Source: Notolepis coatsorum (Eukaryota; Chordata; Actinopteri; Aulopiformes; Paralepididae). Taken from it: a DNA stretch of 64,000 nucleotides. Under the pieces are notes generated by a model that was not told the origin of the DNA, did not search any database, and saw only the letters and a list, made by a program, of their open reading frames with translations. Made by a program: the position numbers and the translations under genes. The stretch covers positions 160,407,856 through 160,471,855 of the forward strand of contig OZ020587.1 in assembly GCA_963971535.1 (NCBI GenBank), written 5' to 3'. Shown here one piece after another: positions 52,358 to 63,924 of the stretch; position 1 is the first letter of the stretch, and the number at the start of each line of letters is the position of its first letter.

Positions 52358-55300
52358 CTGAACCTATTTTTGATATAGGTACAGAAGGGAAGAGCTTTAA
52401 TTGCATATTAATCATTTAAAAAAATACGTATGATACTGTATTGTACGTTATATCATATTACATTATATAATCATATTATAATTCATTTGTATATTATATT
52501 GAACTATATTTGCAGTATATACTATTATATTATGGTACTATATTATATTGTCATGTACTATATATCTCATATCACATTATATATGTGCTGTATACACTAT
52601 TATGTACTATTATATACTGCAGGTATACTATACTGTAATGTGTACTATATGTGTGTACTGTAATGTGTACTATATGTATGTACTATGTATGTATGTAAAT
52701 GAAAAAAAAAAACTTAAGTCTTCAGGGGTAGGGCCCGACACAAGCCTAGTGCTTCTCCCTAGCCCTTTTCGGACAATTGGACAATGCTGCAATAGCAGCT
52801 GGTAAAACGTTGGCTGGATTTATGGAATGTGACCGGTGTTATGTGTCCAAAGCCCTGAAATAGAAAATAACTGAACTTAACTGAACTGACATCTCTAGTA
52901 GTTGGTTCAAAATCACCAGCTGGATCGAAGTTACTGGCCGGTCTCGATACACCACCACAGTCCTCCTCTCCAGTAGCGTCTGTTGTCGTCTGTTCAGCTG
53001 TGGTGCTGGCTAGAGGCTCAGCCTGGTGGGTTTGGCTAAACCACGAGGACTGAAGTTTCTCTTCACCGTGTTCACTCTTCACGGGGGCAGGAATGGATGT
53101 GAACGTTATGATATCGGCCTCCTCCTCCTCCAGACCTTGAAGCTGCTCTCCCTCCTGGTCGGTCCAGAGTTCCTCCTGTTCCTCTTTAATCAGTAGGGGC
53201 TCTGGCTCCCCCTCCTGGCCCAGACTGGGGCTCCACTCCTGCTGCTGCTCAGGGGGAAGCTCCTCTTCACCGACAGAGAGCTGTGGGGGGTCTAGAGGGA
53301 GGAATACAAAAATATATGAATAGCCAACATAAAGATACAGTAGATGACTTTCCACCATTAAGTGAGACTCGGCAGCTGAGAGCATAAACACAATAGGATT
53401 GTCTACAACAAGTGAGAGTAAAAGTAAACAGTAGAGACACAGGTGCAGTATAGACATGATGGTACCCTAACTGGCATGATATACGTGACTACGTCAATTA
53501 GAAACTGGCCCGATAAATGTCCAAATCCCCCCACCACCCACCAACCCCCTCCAATGTACAGTTTCTTCGACTTCGGATGTATATATTTCTTTATGATCTT
53601 TTTCTTACACAGTACTGTATATAGTTTAAGTTTCTTTATTAGTTGTCATACAGAAGTACAGAATACTTTTATACAAAATGCTTCTTTCTGTTACGCTCCA
53701 GGGACTGTGCTAGACAAAAATAGATAAGTATAAAATAAGTATAGAAGTCAAGTACGTAGACAAAGCAGAAATGGGATGAGGTACAATTTACAGTAAGGTG
53801 TAATGAGGTATGGGTTGTAGTGCAAATTCTTTAGCAATAAATATAAAGTGTGTTTAGGTGTTGTAAAGTGGGTGCTGCAGTGAGTTGTTTGTTTAAAGTG
53901 AGTGTGTGCGTGTGTATGTGTGTGCTGTGAGTGCATTTGATGGTTGTTACATAGTGTTATTGTTCGTTGAGCATCCTGATGGCCTGGGGATAGAAGCTTC
54001 TTCTGAGTCTCTCTGTGCTTGCCATGAGACTCCGGTATCGCTTGCCTGACCGCAGCAGTTCAAAGAGGCAGTTGTTTGGGTGGCTGGAGTCTTTGATAAT
54101 TCTCTTAGCCTTACCCCTGCACCGCTTGTTGTAAATGTGGAGAGTGGGCAGCCACCCTCCAATTGTGCGTTCGGCTGAACGGGCCACTCTCTGTAGTCTG
54201 CTACGGTCTTGTGCGGTGCTATTCCCAAACCAGGAGGTGATATTGCCAGTCAGGATGCTCTCTATTATATATATGTCTTGTATGTCATAAATGTCTTGAA
54301 TGATGAATTGAAAATGGAGGACCCTGATGTAAACAAGACGAAAGTATTTTTCTGGTCTGCATCCCCTTAGCAGTTGTTTGTATTGAGCCGTACTGTATTG
54401 TACTTGTACCCATTCTGCAATTTGTTAATAAAGTTTTCAATCAATCAATCAAATGTTGTAGTCCATGCAGGTTTTGGTGGTTGAAATTGATTGATTGAAA
54501 ACTTTATTAACAGATTGCAGAATCATGGGTACAAATACAGTACAGCTCAATACAACAACTGCTAAGAGGAAGAAGACCAGAAAAACCAGAAAAATCAATC
54601 AATCAATCAGTATAGACAAGGTACCCTAACTGGGATGATATACGTGATATACGTCAACAAACAGTACTGTATTTGTAGATCTGGTATGTCATAAATGTCT
54701 AGATGTAGCAGTACTGTCAGTGTCTATCTGTATGTTGTGTATGTCATATATATGTTATGATTAATTGAAAATGGGGGACCCTGATGTCAACAAGACGAAA
54801 GTCTTTCTCTGGTCTTCATCCCCTTAACAATTGTGTGTATTGAGCCGTACTGTACTGTACCCATTTTGCAATCTGTTAATAAAGTTTTCAATCAATCAAT
54901 CATACGTTGCAGACCGTGCAGGTGTTGGTGGTTGTTAAGAGTCAGACACACATTAGCTTGGCTACAACATCATGGTAAGCCTGTTTTGATACAGTGAGAG
55001 CAAGTCTACATGTGTCACATTAATATCAATCACAACTTAAGAGCTTGGCCAACTGTTGCCAGGGGGTCAGAATATATAACAGTTATCAGTTATGTACAGT
55101 CTCCTCCCCATCATATGTATATAATCTCTGTTAGGATCTATGGGTAACAGTACTGTATATTTGCATATCGTATATGTCACAAATGTAACACAGTACTGTG
55201 TACCTGTATGTCATGTATGTCCCTATGCCATAAATAAATGTCATCATGATGTCATTATATGTTGTGTATGTCATAAATGTTATGATGAATTGATTGAGGT

Positions 55301-58300
55301 TAGTATAGGGTGGTGATGTTAGGGTTGGGTATTTTGTTGTGGGTTTGTTGTTTTCTTTTCTTTGCTGGGTTCTTGCTGTTAGATATTTAGTATCCCTTCA
55401 TTTAAGAACGACTCAGTATTTAAACAATAGTCTTTTATTGTATCTTCTGCTCGCGTGCTCCAGCACGCCGCTTGCTCTCAGTCTGCAAACTCTGGAGTCC
55501 ACGCACAGCGTCAGCTCCAATGACGTCACCACGTAACAGCGTGGTACGTCCATACACAACATCCCCTCCTTACTAGGACATAAACTCCAAGGTCCCATAC
55601 AGAAATGTGTGTGAATTCAATTACTTTCTTTTTTTCACTTACAGGATACCCTTCAATTCTGTTACCTGTTATCAAAAATAAACAAAGGTTCACCATGAAC
55701 AAAACTCCACCTTTCAATTAGTGAATGCATGTAAGTATCATTGAGCATGAATAATAATACATAATACATAACAATATCTGGCACCCACTCTTTTTTTTTT
55801 TTTTTTTTTTTGTGTGCCAGACAGGCTCATTTCACTTAATGACAAAATCCATCAATCTCTGAGGCATTTTGGTCTGTCTGTGGGGTCTCTCATACCTAGC
55901 CATAGGCGGTGTGGCTTTGGGTGTGGACACCCTAGTGTGAGTCTCTGCTTCGGACTCTGTGTCAGGTGTGTTTTCCTTCTCCTCACCCTCAGTCCATGTT
56001 AATCGAGTCTTGCTGGACGATTGTGGAGCAGGATCCTCTGTGTAGTACCTCTTGACGAACGTAGTGTTCCTGGAATAGGTCGCTCCACTTGGTGATTGGA
56101 CAACCACATTGTTCCCATCTCTACTGATGACCTTGTGTGGTGTCTTGTCAAAGGCTGTTGTAAACTTGTCTGTTTTGTCTTGTTTGAGTAAGACTTGGTC
56201 TCCCACTGACACATCAGAGTATTTTGCTCTGTTCTTGTTGTCAGTGTACAGTTTTGACTTTCCTTTTCTCTCGGCGTCAGTGTCTCTGACCTCCAGGTCT
56301 CTTTGTGGTGTCATGATGTCCGGGAGCTTTCCTCTGATCTTTCTCTTGAACAGGAGCTCTGCAGGACTTTTCCCTGTTGTGGAGTGATCAATAGACAGGT
56401 AGATGGTCACATACTTGCGTAGCTCCTTCTTCCAGTCCAGCCCCTCAGACTGTGCGATGCGAATCCTCTTCATCAGTGAAGCGTTTTGTCTCTCCACCTC
56501 CCCATTGGCTTGTGCCCACTTGGGTGTGGTTTTCACATGCTCAATTCCATTCTCCTGGCAGAATGCTTGAAACTGGGCAGACATATACTGTGGTCCACAG
56601 TCTGACCATATGGAAATCGGTAGTCCATGTCTGCTGAAGATATTCTCCAGGCTGTTAATGACCTTTTCAGCAGTGGTCGACTGCAGGATATCATACTCGT
56701 AGTACCGGCTGTAGTAGTCTATTACAACTAATATCGAGTGTCCTGTCGGTAATGGACCAAGTATGTCAGTGGCTAAGTCCTGCCACGGCCCATCTGGAAG
56801 TGTTGTAGGTCTCAAGGGTTCTGGCACATCAGGCCTCGACACTATTTGGCATCCGTGACATGACCTCACATACTTCTCAGCTGCCTTATCTATACCTGGC
56901 CACCACACTTTACTCCTGAGGTGCTGCTTCGTACCAACAATCCCCAAGTGTCCCTCATGAGCCAACTCCAGGGCTCTGTCTCTGAGTGTGTGTGGCAGTA
57001 CAATGCGTGTCCCTCTCAACACCAACTGTCCAATTATACACAATTCATATGCAATGCGTGCATACACTTGGCATTTGTCAAAACATCCACTTTGTATTGC
57101 ACTTCTCAGGTCACTGAGTTCCTCATCGGTTGCAGAGGCTTCCTCTACCTCCCTGGTAGTCAGTGCTCGTGGCGTAGCGTGTGTGGCTACGAACCGAACG
57201 TATTCCTCCGCTCCGTGCTTGTGGTTCCCGTCTGTCGTGCTTTCTCCCAGTAGTCGCGACAGTGGATCTGCAATGTTGTCCTTTCCAGGTATGTGGATTA
57301 CTCTGAACTCATATGGTTGGAGCCGCAGCACCCACCTCTCAATACGGGCACATGGCTTAGAGGTCGGACTGTATATGGCCTCCAGCGCCTTGTGGTCTGT
57401 TACTAGGTCAAACTTTTTACCATATATGTATGGGTGCAGCCTCTCGCACGCCCAAACTAAGGCGAGAGCTTCTTTTTCAGTTTGTTTCACAATCAGTCAG
57501 GCTCCTACTCACATAACATATTGGCACCATTTCCTGTTGCTGTACTAAGACTGCTCCTATTCCTACTGGTCCTGCGTCTGCTATGACTTTAGTAGGGGCA
57601 TCTTTGTCAAAATATGCTAGAGTGCCGGCCTCAGCTAGCTTTTCTTTCAGCGTTCTAAATGCCTGTTTTTGCTCTGGCCCGAATATGAAAGCTGTGTCTT
57701 TCTTGGTAAGCCTCCGCAGTGGCTCTGATATGCTAGCAAACTGTGGTATAAAACGGCTACTATACCCTGCTAGGCCCAGAAAACTACGGGTCTCAGAGGC
57801 GTTCTCAGGCTCTCGTGCCTCTGCTATTGCTCTCACCCTTTCTGTGGTGGGGCCTATGCCCTTCTGTGAGAGTAACATGCCCATGAAAATCAACTTGTCC
57901 ATGTTAAACTGACACTTTTCTTTGTTTAGAAAGTCCTCTAGTCTCTTCAGAACTGCATGGAGTCGTTTTTCATGAGTCTCCTGATCTGGGGCATGAACAA
58001 TTATGTCATCGGATATATTTTCTACCCCCTCAATGCCCGCTGTAGCAGTGGCTATCTCATGTTGATACTGTTCACTAGCTGATGACACTCCAAATATGAG
58101 TCTCTTGTACCTGTAGGTACCTGTGTGTACTGCAAACGTAGTGATACCCCTGGACTCTGGTGTGAGCTCTAATTGGTGGTATCCCCATTTCAAATCCAGT
58201 TTACTGAAAATGACAGACCCGTTCATTCCCTGTAATAGCTCATCCACTGTGGGTATTGGATATCTCCCTCTGATGATAGCTGCATTAGCTCTTCTCATGT

Positions 58301-61300
58301 CTAGACACATCCTGATGTCGTCCTCATTAGCTTTTGGTGCAATTACAACAGGGTTAACCCACGGTGTAGGTCCCTCAACCTTCTCAATAATGTCCATGTC
58401 TAGCAGCTGATTTACTTTCTTCTCTACTGCTTCCCTCAGGTGAAATGGCACCCTCCTCAGGGGTTGTACCACTGGTGTTACACTCTCATCAATATGCAAA
58501 CTGATTTGCTTTGTGTTCAGTTTACCAACACCTTTAAACAGTTTGGGGTATTGCCTCTGTATTTCAGATTTAGCTTCTGTCACTGCTGCTATGTTTGTGC
58601 CCACCCTCAGTACACCTAACTCAATAGCAGTCTTCCTGCCTAGCAGCGGCTCCCCCCGTCCCTGTATTACAGTGAACTCTGCTTCAGTGTCACACTTTCC
58701 CACCTTAACATGACATTTGAATATACCCAATACTGGAAGAGGCACCTTGGAAGAGTATGTGTACAGCGGTTTGTTAGCTGCCTTGGTAGAAACACACTTA
58801 ATATTTTTACTCTTAAGCATTTTCCATGTGTTCTCATCTACAATGTTACTTGATGCACCTGAATCAATTAACATAAGTAAATCTACTCCCCCAACGTCAA
58901 ATGTGACCCTTTCAGTATTTGAATCATCTTCAACCACAAATGCATAGTCTCTGTTCCCAGTGTTCTGATCCTCAGTTTCAACACATCTCACAGTCTGTCT
59001 TTCTTTACCTTTGGATTTACAGACTTTGGCATAATGTCCTTTTCCATTACACTTTCTGCATGTCTGTCCTCTTGCAGGGCATGCAGAATCGTTGGCCAGA
59101 TGATCCCCGTGTCCACATCTGTAGCACACTTTATCCGATTTGGATTTCTCTTTTCCTTCTCCACGATCTCCACGAGGCGATGGTCTCCACCTTTGGACTT
59201 GGCCCTCTTTCTTGAAGACACGGTTCACCGTCTCTCTCCCCTCAGCGCCGTCACTCATCTTCATCGCCGCCATTTGCAGCTCCACTCTTTCACACTGCGA
59301 CGCTATTTCCAACGCACGTGGCAGCAAAAGTTGTGGTTCCTCCAGTAACTTTCTCCGTACATAGTCCGACGTAGCCCCTTTCGTGACTTTCGGTTTGCAA
59401 GCCTGTGGCTTTTGTGACCGGAGTCACTTGCCCACCTGCCCCGATCACCCAGTAGCGAAACGACCAAGCGTCGTCAAGGGGCTCGCGGTGTGTCAAGAAT
59501 ACATCAGATCTGAATTTCAAAGATACCCAGCGTACAATATGGGTCTAACACAGCTTCACGATGGGGTCTGGAAGCTCGGAGTTGCTAATAAACAGTTTAA
59601 AACATTGTTACTCGAGTGGTATTTACAGACCGAACGTCCATCTCCGCCGTTGGTGTCACAGCGCATGCGCACCATGCCGCGTTCACGTTACTGGGAAGAA
59701 GCGGAAGAACCAGTTTCCGACTGGGAAAAACCATTCACGTCAGCCTCCTAGTGGTAATTCCTACTAGGACATATGGGATTCTTTTATAGACCCCATATCT
59801 CCCACTTCGCGTCACGAATTGCGGAAGTATGGATGTGGGCGTTTCATCCATAGATATATATAGAGTCAAAGCGTGAAGGCTTCCTAGTTGTAGCAAGGAG
59901 ATGTCCTCTGGTTCTTCCGCTTCTTCCCAGTAACGTGAACGCGGCATGGTGCGCATGCGCTGTGACACCAACGGCGGAGATGGACGTTCGGTCTGTAAAT
60001 ACCACTCGTCGAGTAACAATGTTTTAAACTGTTTATTAGCAACTCCGAGCTTCCAGACCCCATCGTGAAGCTGTGTTAGACCCATATTGTACGCTGGGTA
60101 TCTTTGAAATTCAGATCTGATGTATTCTTGACACACCGCGAGCCCCTTGACGACGCTTGGTCGTTTCGCTACTGGGTGATCGGGGCGGGTGGGCAAGTGA
60201 CTCCGGTCACAAAAGCCACAGGCTTGCAAACCGAAAGTCACGAAAGGGGCTAAGTCCGACGTGCCCCTGCTCAGCACCGCATCCCTTATTTGGTTGCTAA
60301 TGTCCGCAGCAAATGCACAGTCTCTAGCAGCCTGACGAAGCCTCGTCACAAACTGCTGTACAGTTTCACCTGGTTTCTGTGATACTTGGTAGAAAGCCTG
60401 GCGCGCAAACGCAGTATTTACCTGCGGCACAAAGTAGTCATTTAGCGCCTTAACAGCCTTAGCATAGTCCGTCGGTCCTCCCCCGTCGGGCAATGTAGCG
60501 AATATATCTTGTACGTCTGTACCTGCATGATGTAAGAGCATGGCCCTTCTTCTCTGTCTCACTGTGGCGTCCACACCGACAGATAGAATCATCCCTTTTC
60601 CGTCAGCGTACAGCTCAAACGCCATTAGCCACCTGGTCCACCTCGGTCCCAGTGTAGCAGGATCGTTGTAGCATTCAAACTTCGGCACGTTGTCCATGTT
60701 CTCTTCTCAACGCCGTGATAACTCTACTCTTCGGAGTTTATCCTCGTCGCCATTGTTAGATATTTAGTATCCCTTCATTTAAGAACGACTCAGTATTTAA
60801 ACAATAGTCTTTTATTGTATCTTCTGCTCGCGTGCACGCCGCTTGCTCTCAGTCTGCAAACTCTGGAGTCCACGCACAGCGTCAGCTCCAATGACGTCAC
60901 CACGTAACAGCGTGGTACGTCCATACACAACACTTGCCTTATCCTTATTGTACACATAAACAGTATTGTATATTTGTAGATCTGGTATGTCATAAATGTC
61001 TAGATGTAGCAGTACTGTCTCTACCTGTATGTCATATGTGTTATGATTAATTGAAAATGGGGGACCCTGATGTAAACAAGACGAAAGTCTTTCTCTGGTC
61101 TGCATCCCCATAACAGTTGTGTGTATTGAGCCGTACTGTATTGTACCCATTCTGCAATCTGTTAAATAAAGTTTTCATTCATTCATTGATCACCTTTTGA
61201 TGTGGCAGACGTGTGTAAGGTCTTGTAGGTGTTCCTCCTCTCCTCCTCCATGATGTGCAGCAGCTGACGCTGGCGGCTGATCTCTCCTCCATACTGTTCT

Positions 61301-61389
61301 ATAGCTCTCTCAAACACCCCGAATATCTCCTCCGCAGCTACGGTCAGTCTCTCGTTGACCAACGATCTCAGCATTTGTATTGTAGACAT
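51620..61389 (-). CDS. C2H2 zinc-finger protein gene, three exons, 444 codons
   Basis: CDS: join of 61389-61194, 53291-52891 and 52357-51620 (196+401+738 nt including TAG); intron phases 1 and 0, GT/AG at each junction. N-terminus MSTIQMLRSLVNERLTVAAE (then EIFGVFERAIEQY) is the conserved first exon of a large teleost zinc-finger family. Exon 2 encodes an acidic linker (LLIKEEQEELWTDQEGEQL). Exon 3 encodes GPETDDSNAWW, PPQSGLN and six fingers at about residues 283-437; fingers 3-6 are joined by TGEKPY-type linkers, fingers 1-3 by shorter atypical ones. Likely a nuclear DNA-binding transcriptional regulator; the target is unknown. Frame intact throughout, so probably functional despite the transposon-filled intron 1. 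I cannot give a gene symbol. Confidence 0.88.
52891..53291 (-). CDS. Zinc-finger gene exon 2 (acidic linker)
   Basis: Acceptor TATTCCTCCCTCTAG ending 53292; donor GAT/GTCAGT at 52890. Encodes PPQLSVGEEELPPEQQQ to FDPAGDFEPTTRD. Starts in phase 1, completing the Asp codon whose first base ends exon 1. Confidence 0.85.
53495..54450 (+). repeat. LINE family A copy split by another LINE's 3' end
   Basis: 53495-53626 (TAGAAACTGGCCC... to CAGTACTGTATATAG) and 54266-54450 (ATGTCTTGTATGTCATAAAT to (AATC)n) are consecutive parts of the family A tail. In intron 1 of the zinc-finger gene. Confidence 0.85.
53627..54265 (-). repeat. Unassigned LINE 3' region nested in the LINE tail
   Basis: Starts TTTAAGTTTCTTTATTAGTT and contains, near 53965-54250, the widespread fish block GAGCATCCTGATGGCCTGGG to GTCAGGATGCTCTCT, known from reverse-oriented LINE 3' ends. 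No intact ORF. Confidence 0.65.
54481..54640 (-). repeat. LINE family A 3' tail, reverse
   Basis: GATTGATTGAAAACTTTATT to GCTAAGAGGAAGAAGACCAG; degraded right part. Confidence 0.8.
54650..54905 (+). repeat. LINE family A 3' tail
   Basis: AACAGTACTGTATTTGTAGA to AATAAAGTTTTCAATCAATC. Confidence 0.88.
55090..55300 (+). repeat. LINE family A 3' UTR piece lacking its end
   Basis: GTACAGTCTCCTCCCCATCA to GTTATGATGAATTGATTG; breaks off before the conserved GGGGGACCCTG block. Confidence 0.8.
55377..55561 (-). repeat. 3' LTR of the K02A2.6-like Gypsy
   Basis: Minus-strand start TGTTGTGTATGGACGTACCA after the purine tract, end AAATATCTAACA. Confidence 0.9.
55832..57490 (-). pseudogene. Gypsy pol: rest of RNase H plus integrase
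   Basis: Continues RNase H (TEKEALALVWACERLHPYIY, VTDHKALEAIY, DNIADPLSRLL), then the integrase zinc motif (HEGHLG...CHGCQ) and catalytic core (TDILGPLP, SDCGPQYMS, NGEVERQN) and a basic C-terminus. The family normally has SDNGPQ; here Asn is Cys. Linked to the upstream frame by a frameshift near 57485. Confidence 0.88.
57477..59362 (-). pseudogene. Gypsy gag C-terminus, protease, RT and start of RNase H
   Basis: Counting from the ATG at 59327: two CCHC knuckles at 68-103 (CYRCGHGDHLANDSAC, CRKCNGKGHYAKVC), aspartic protease DSGAS at 155-159, then RT with CLDMRRAN, FSKLDLKWGYHQLEL and active site ISDDIIVHA (about residue 400), thumb FLGLAGYSSRFIPQF, and RNase H start ADAGPVGIGAVLVQQ where the usual D-A-S reads D-A-G. 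The frame ends at the shift near 57485. Upstream the frame is open to the transposon boundary at 59362. Confidence 0.9.
59372..60252. mobile_element. Long-TIR transposon with 9-bp TSD inside Gypsy gag
   Basis: Two arms of about 343 bp (59372-59713; 59908-60252) are near-perfect inverted repeats (differences include one C/T and a 3-bp CGA/TCG gap near 60006), ends TAGCCCCTTTCGTGAC and complement. AGTCCGACG is duplicated at 59363-59371 and 60253-60261. The 194-bp centre has no ORF. Nine-base duplication plus very long TIRs fits a non-autonomous Mutator-like element. Confidence 0.88.
60262..60697 (-). pseudogene. Gypsy gag N-terminal part
   Basis: ATG at 60697; MDNVPKFECYNDPATLGPRW, PDGGGPTDYAKAVKALNDYF, RLRQAARDCAF: a Ty3/Gypsy gag (retrotransposon gag domain) similar to K02A2.6-like elements. 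The natural frame is interrupted at 60261 by the transposon; the ORF continuing to 59735 reads through transposon arm and is not gag. Confidence 0.85.
60754..60932 (-). repeat. 5' LTR of the K02A2.6-like Gypsy
   Basis: 179 bp, identical to the other LTR apart from the missing TCCAGC hexamer. Confidence 0.9.
60940..61190 (+). repeat. LINE family A 3' tail, (ATTC)n type
   Basis: TACACATAAACAGTATTG to AATAAAGTTTTCATTCATTC; it ends 3 bp from the exon 1 donor of the zinc-finger gene, whose GTGATC donor lies at 61193-61188, so the tail practically forms the start of intron 1. Confidence 0.88.
61194..61389 (-). CDS. Zinc-finger gene exon 1 (N-terminal domain)
   Basis: ATG at 61389; donor AAAAG/GTGATC at 61193, phase 1. 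65 codons. The stretch after ISRQRQLL is shorter than in typical family members. A CTTCTTCTTCTTATTGTAG/AACAAG immediately upstream of the ATG looks like an acceptor, so a 5' UTR exon may precede. Confidence 0.85.
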
Positions 61390-61540
61390 TGTCTTGTTCT
61401 ACAATAAGAAGAAGAAGAGTATATAACAAGAGTCGAAGCAGCTAGCTAAGCTAACGCTAGCAGCACATACACAACTAGCATGCTATGTTGCGCCGCGCAT
61501 GAGTATGACGTCACGGGAAACCAACTCTCTTGAGATGAAT
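61390..61540 (-). promoter_or_regulatory. Putative zinc-finger gene promoter with CRE palindrome
   Basis: TGACGTCA, a perfect cAMP-response element, is at 61506-61513, within a CG-rich stretch (GCGCCGCGCATGAG-type) about 120 bp upstream of the start codon. Transcription start not determinable. Confidence 0.35.
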
Positions 61541-61850
61541 GAATGAATGAATGAAAACTTTATTTAACAGATTGCAGAATGGGTACAATACAGTACGGCT
61601 CAATACATACAATTGTTAAGGGGATGCAGACCTGAGAAAGACGTTTGTCTTGTTTCCATCAGGGTCCCCCATTTTCAATTCATATAGACATATATGACAT
61701 ACATGACATACAGATAGTCAGTACTGCTACATCTATACATTTATGACATACCAGATTTGCAAATACAGTACTGTTTGTGATACAGAAGGAGTCAAGAAAA
61801 GGGAGTATATACATTTGACGTAGAAACTGTACATTGGAGGAGGTTGAGCA
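61541..61850 (-). repeat. LINE family A 3' tail, reverse, (AATG)n type
   Basis: TGAATGAATGAATGAATGAA to GTACATTGGAGGAGGTTG; the most complete reverse tail and the reference for the split copies. Confidence 0.9.
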
Positions 61851-61904
61851 CCTCGTAAATAAGAATTATAAATGAATAATTACATTAAAAATATATTAAA
61901 TTAG

Positions 61905-62003
61905 AAAGACATTTTATTCAAATGTATTGTCATCATACATCACAGATCACACACGTGTACACTAAGTACAGTACAACAAAAAGGGGTTTGGCAACCAACC
62001 AGA
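61905..62003 (-). repeat. LINE 3'-end repeat (same as 10043-10520), partial
   Basis: TTATTCAAATGTATTGTCAT, AGTACAGTACAACAAAAAGG, GGCAACCAACCAGAC; ends where the next LINE begins. Confidence 0.55.
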
Positions 62004-63885
62004 CACATAATAAACCTCTCTATAAAACAGGGACACGTCCCCAAGGACTTCAAAATTGCGAGAGTGACCCCTCTGCACAAAAAGGGCAGCAAATTAGACC
62101 CAGGCAACTACCGTCCTGTTTCTATTCTTACCTCCATCTCGAAAGTCATGGAGAAAATAGTCTACGAACAGGTCGAAAAGTACCTGGCGGAAAAAAATCT
62201 AATCTACGAATTCCAATCTGGCTTCAGAACGTCCCACTCCACTGACACATGCCTCCTCTATTTGAACGACCACATCAAACAAGAGGTGGACACGGGCAAA
62301 TACTGCGGCATGGTCATGCTGGACCTACAAAAGGCCTTCGACACTGTCAATCACTCCATTCTGATTGACAAGCTAAAAGCAATTGGTCTTGATAGCTTAT
62401 CAGTGAGCTGGATGCAATCCTACCTGGAGGGGAGAGAACAGATGGTAGAGGTAAACGCTACTCTATCCCCCCCCCTCACAGTGAGCTGTGGTGTTCCACA
62501 AGGAAGCATACTAGGACCGCTACTCTTCCTAATTTATGCAAATGACATGTCGTCAGCCTGTGACTGCAACTTGTTCCTGTTTGCGGACGACTCAGCCCTG
62601 CTGGTCTCTGACAAGAACAAGTTGCAGGTTGAAAAAACCCTCAGCTCGGAACTAGGAAAAATCTGCATATGGCTTGCTGATAACAAACTATCATTACACA
62701 TGGGCAAAACAGAGTCCATTCTCTTCGGTTCAAATAACAAACTCAGCAAGACCGACGGCTTCTCAGTTGCAGTGGGTGACTATATTGTCACAAGGAAAGA
62801 CGAAATTACCTACCTGGGTTCCATCCTAGAGGCAAATCTTTCCTGTGACAAAATGGCATCCAATGTAATAAAAAAAGTCAACCAACGAACTAGATTCTTG
62901 TACCGGATCTCCTCTCTGGTAAACAAGAATACCCTGAAGACTCTGGCAGGAGCACTCATTCAAGGGTACTACGACTATGCGTGCACCTCATGGTACCAAA
63001 GCACCTCAAAGGTGCTAAAAACAAAATTACAAACATCACAAAACAAACTGGTCAGACTACTACTTGACCTTACCCCCAGAACCCACCTCACCCCTGCCCA
63101 CTTTGACAACCTAGGATGGCTTAGAGTAGACGACAGAGTACAGCAACTTGCAATGGGCCTGGTCTACAAGATACACTATACGACTAAGGTACCCATGCAT
63201 GTCAAAATACTTCCCAAAGGTCAGTGAATACCACGATCACAACACCAGAGGGAGCTCCACAAATCATGTTAAACCCAGATTCGGCTCAAACAAGGGACTA
63301 AACACGTTTCGCAATTATGCCACATCAATGTGGAACGCCCTACCCAAAGCTGTAAAGGAATGTGAATCACTACCCACTTTCAAAAATACTCTAAAAGAAC
63401 ACCTACGGGAGACTGCAATTCGAAACTGGCCCCTACAAATGTCCTAACCCAGTTGTACAGTAAATGACCAAGTATGGCTTTGTCAGTATTCCAATGTACA
63501 GTGTACAGTGTCGTCGTCCCCTACCCAATCCCCCCCCCCCACCTCCAATGTACAGCCCCCCCCCGCCCACCGACCCAACCCCACCCAACCTACCCAACCT
63601 CCTACAATGTACAGTCTCTACGTCAAATGTATATACACTCTTTTTCTTGACACTTTTTGTATCACAAACAGTACTGTATTTGCAAATCTGGTATGTCATA
63701 AATGTATAGATGTAGCAGTACTGTCTATCTGTATGTCGTGTGTGTCATATATGTTATGATGAATTGAAAATGGGGGACCCTGATGTAAACAAGACGAAAG
63801 TCTTTCTCTGGTCTGCATCCCCTTAACAATTGTATGTATTGAGCTGTACTGTACTGTACCCATTCTGCAATCTGTTAATAAACTT

Positions 63886-63917
<32 letters not shown>

Positions 63918-63918
63918 G
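62003..63918 (+). mobile_element. LINE family A, longest copy (RT ORF plus 3' UTR)
   Basis: 5'-truncated copy of a jockey-superfamily LINE (L2/Daphne-like by motif, exact clade not settled). RT ORF to 63225, second frame to about 63447, C-rich 3' UTR, conserved tail ATGGGGGACCCTGATGTAAA, and (AATC)n to 63918. It is the source-type sequence for about 20 shorter copies in this window. Confidence 0.9.
62064..63447 (+). pseudogene. LINE family A reverse transcriptase ORF, truncated and frameshifted
   Basis: From the ATG at 62064: NYRPVSILTSISKVMEK, motif A LDLQKAFDTVNH (D87), motif B SCGVPQGSILGPLL, motif C LFADDSAL (D175-D176), and KTESILFG, so the RT core is complete. The endonuclease is missing at the 5' end (frame open back to about 62005). 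The frame ends at 63225 after a small deletion next to CCCATG (63195; other copies have CCCATGTACATG or CCCATGTTGTACATG) and continues in another frame ([22 protein letters not shown]) to 63447. Confidence 0.9.
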
Positions 63919-63924
63919 GCTCCA

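Larger units (their letters stand above)
55377..60932 (-). mobile_element. Gypsy (K02A2.6-like) element in zinc-finger intron 1, full length but broken
   Basis: Short LTRs (55377-55561, 185 bp; 60754-60932, 179 bp; differing by a 6-bp indel TCCAGC) and a 5-bp duplication CTTGC (55372-55376; 60933-60937). On the minus strand a primer site TGGCGACGAGGAT follows the 5' LTR after 1 nt and matches the 3' end of tRNA-Ser(GCU); a purine tract AAGGAGGGGA precedes the 3' LTR. Gag is split by an 881-bp transposon (59372-60252) and RNase H carries a frameshift, so the copy cannot be autonomous. Confidence 0.92.

Noticed and set aside
59735..60250. C-terminal part of the 320-codon ORF at 59735-60697
   Set aside because: It reads through the arm of the inserted transposon, not through gag; the same arm is read in reverse at 59383-59751.
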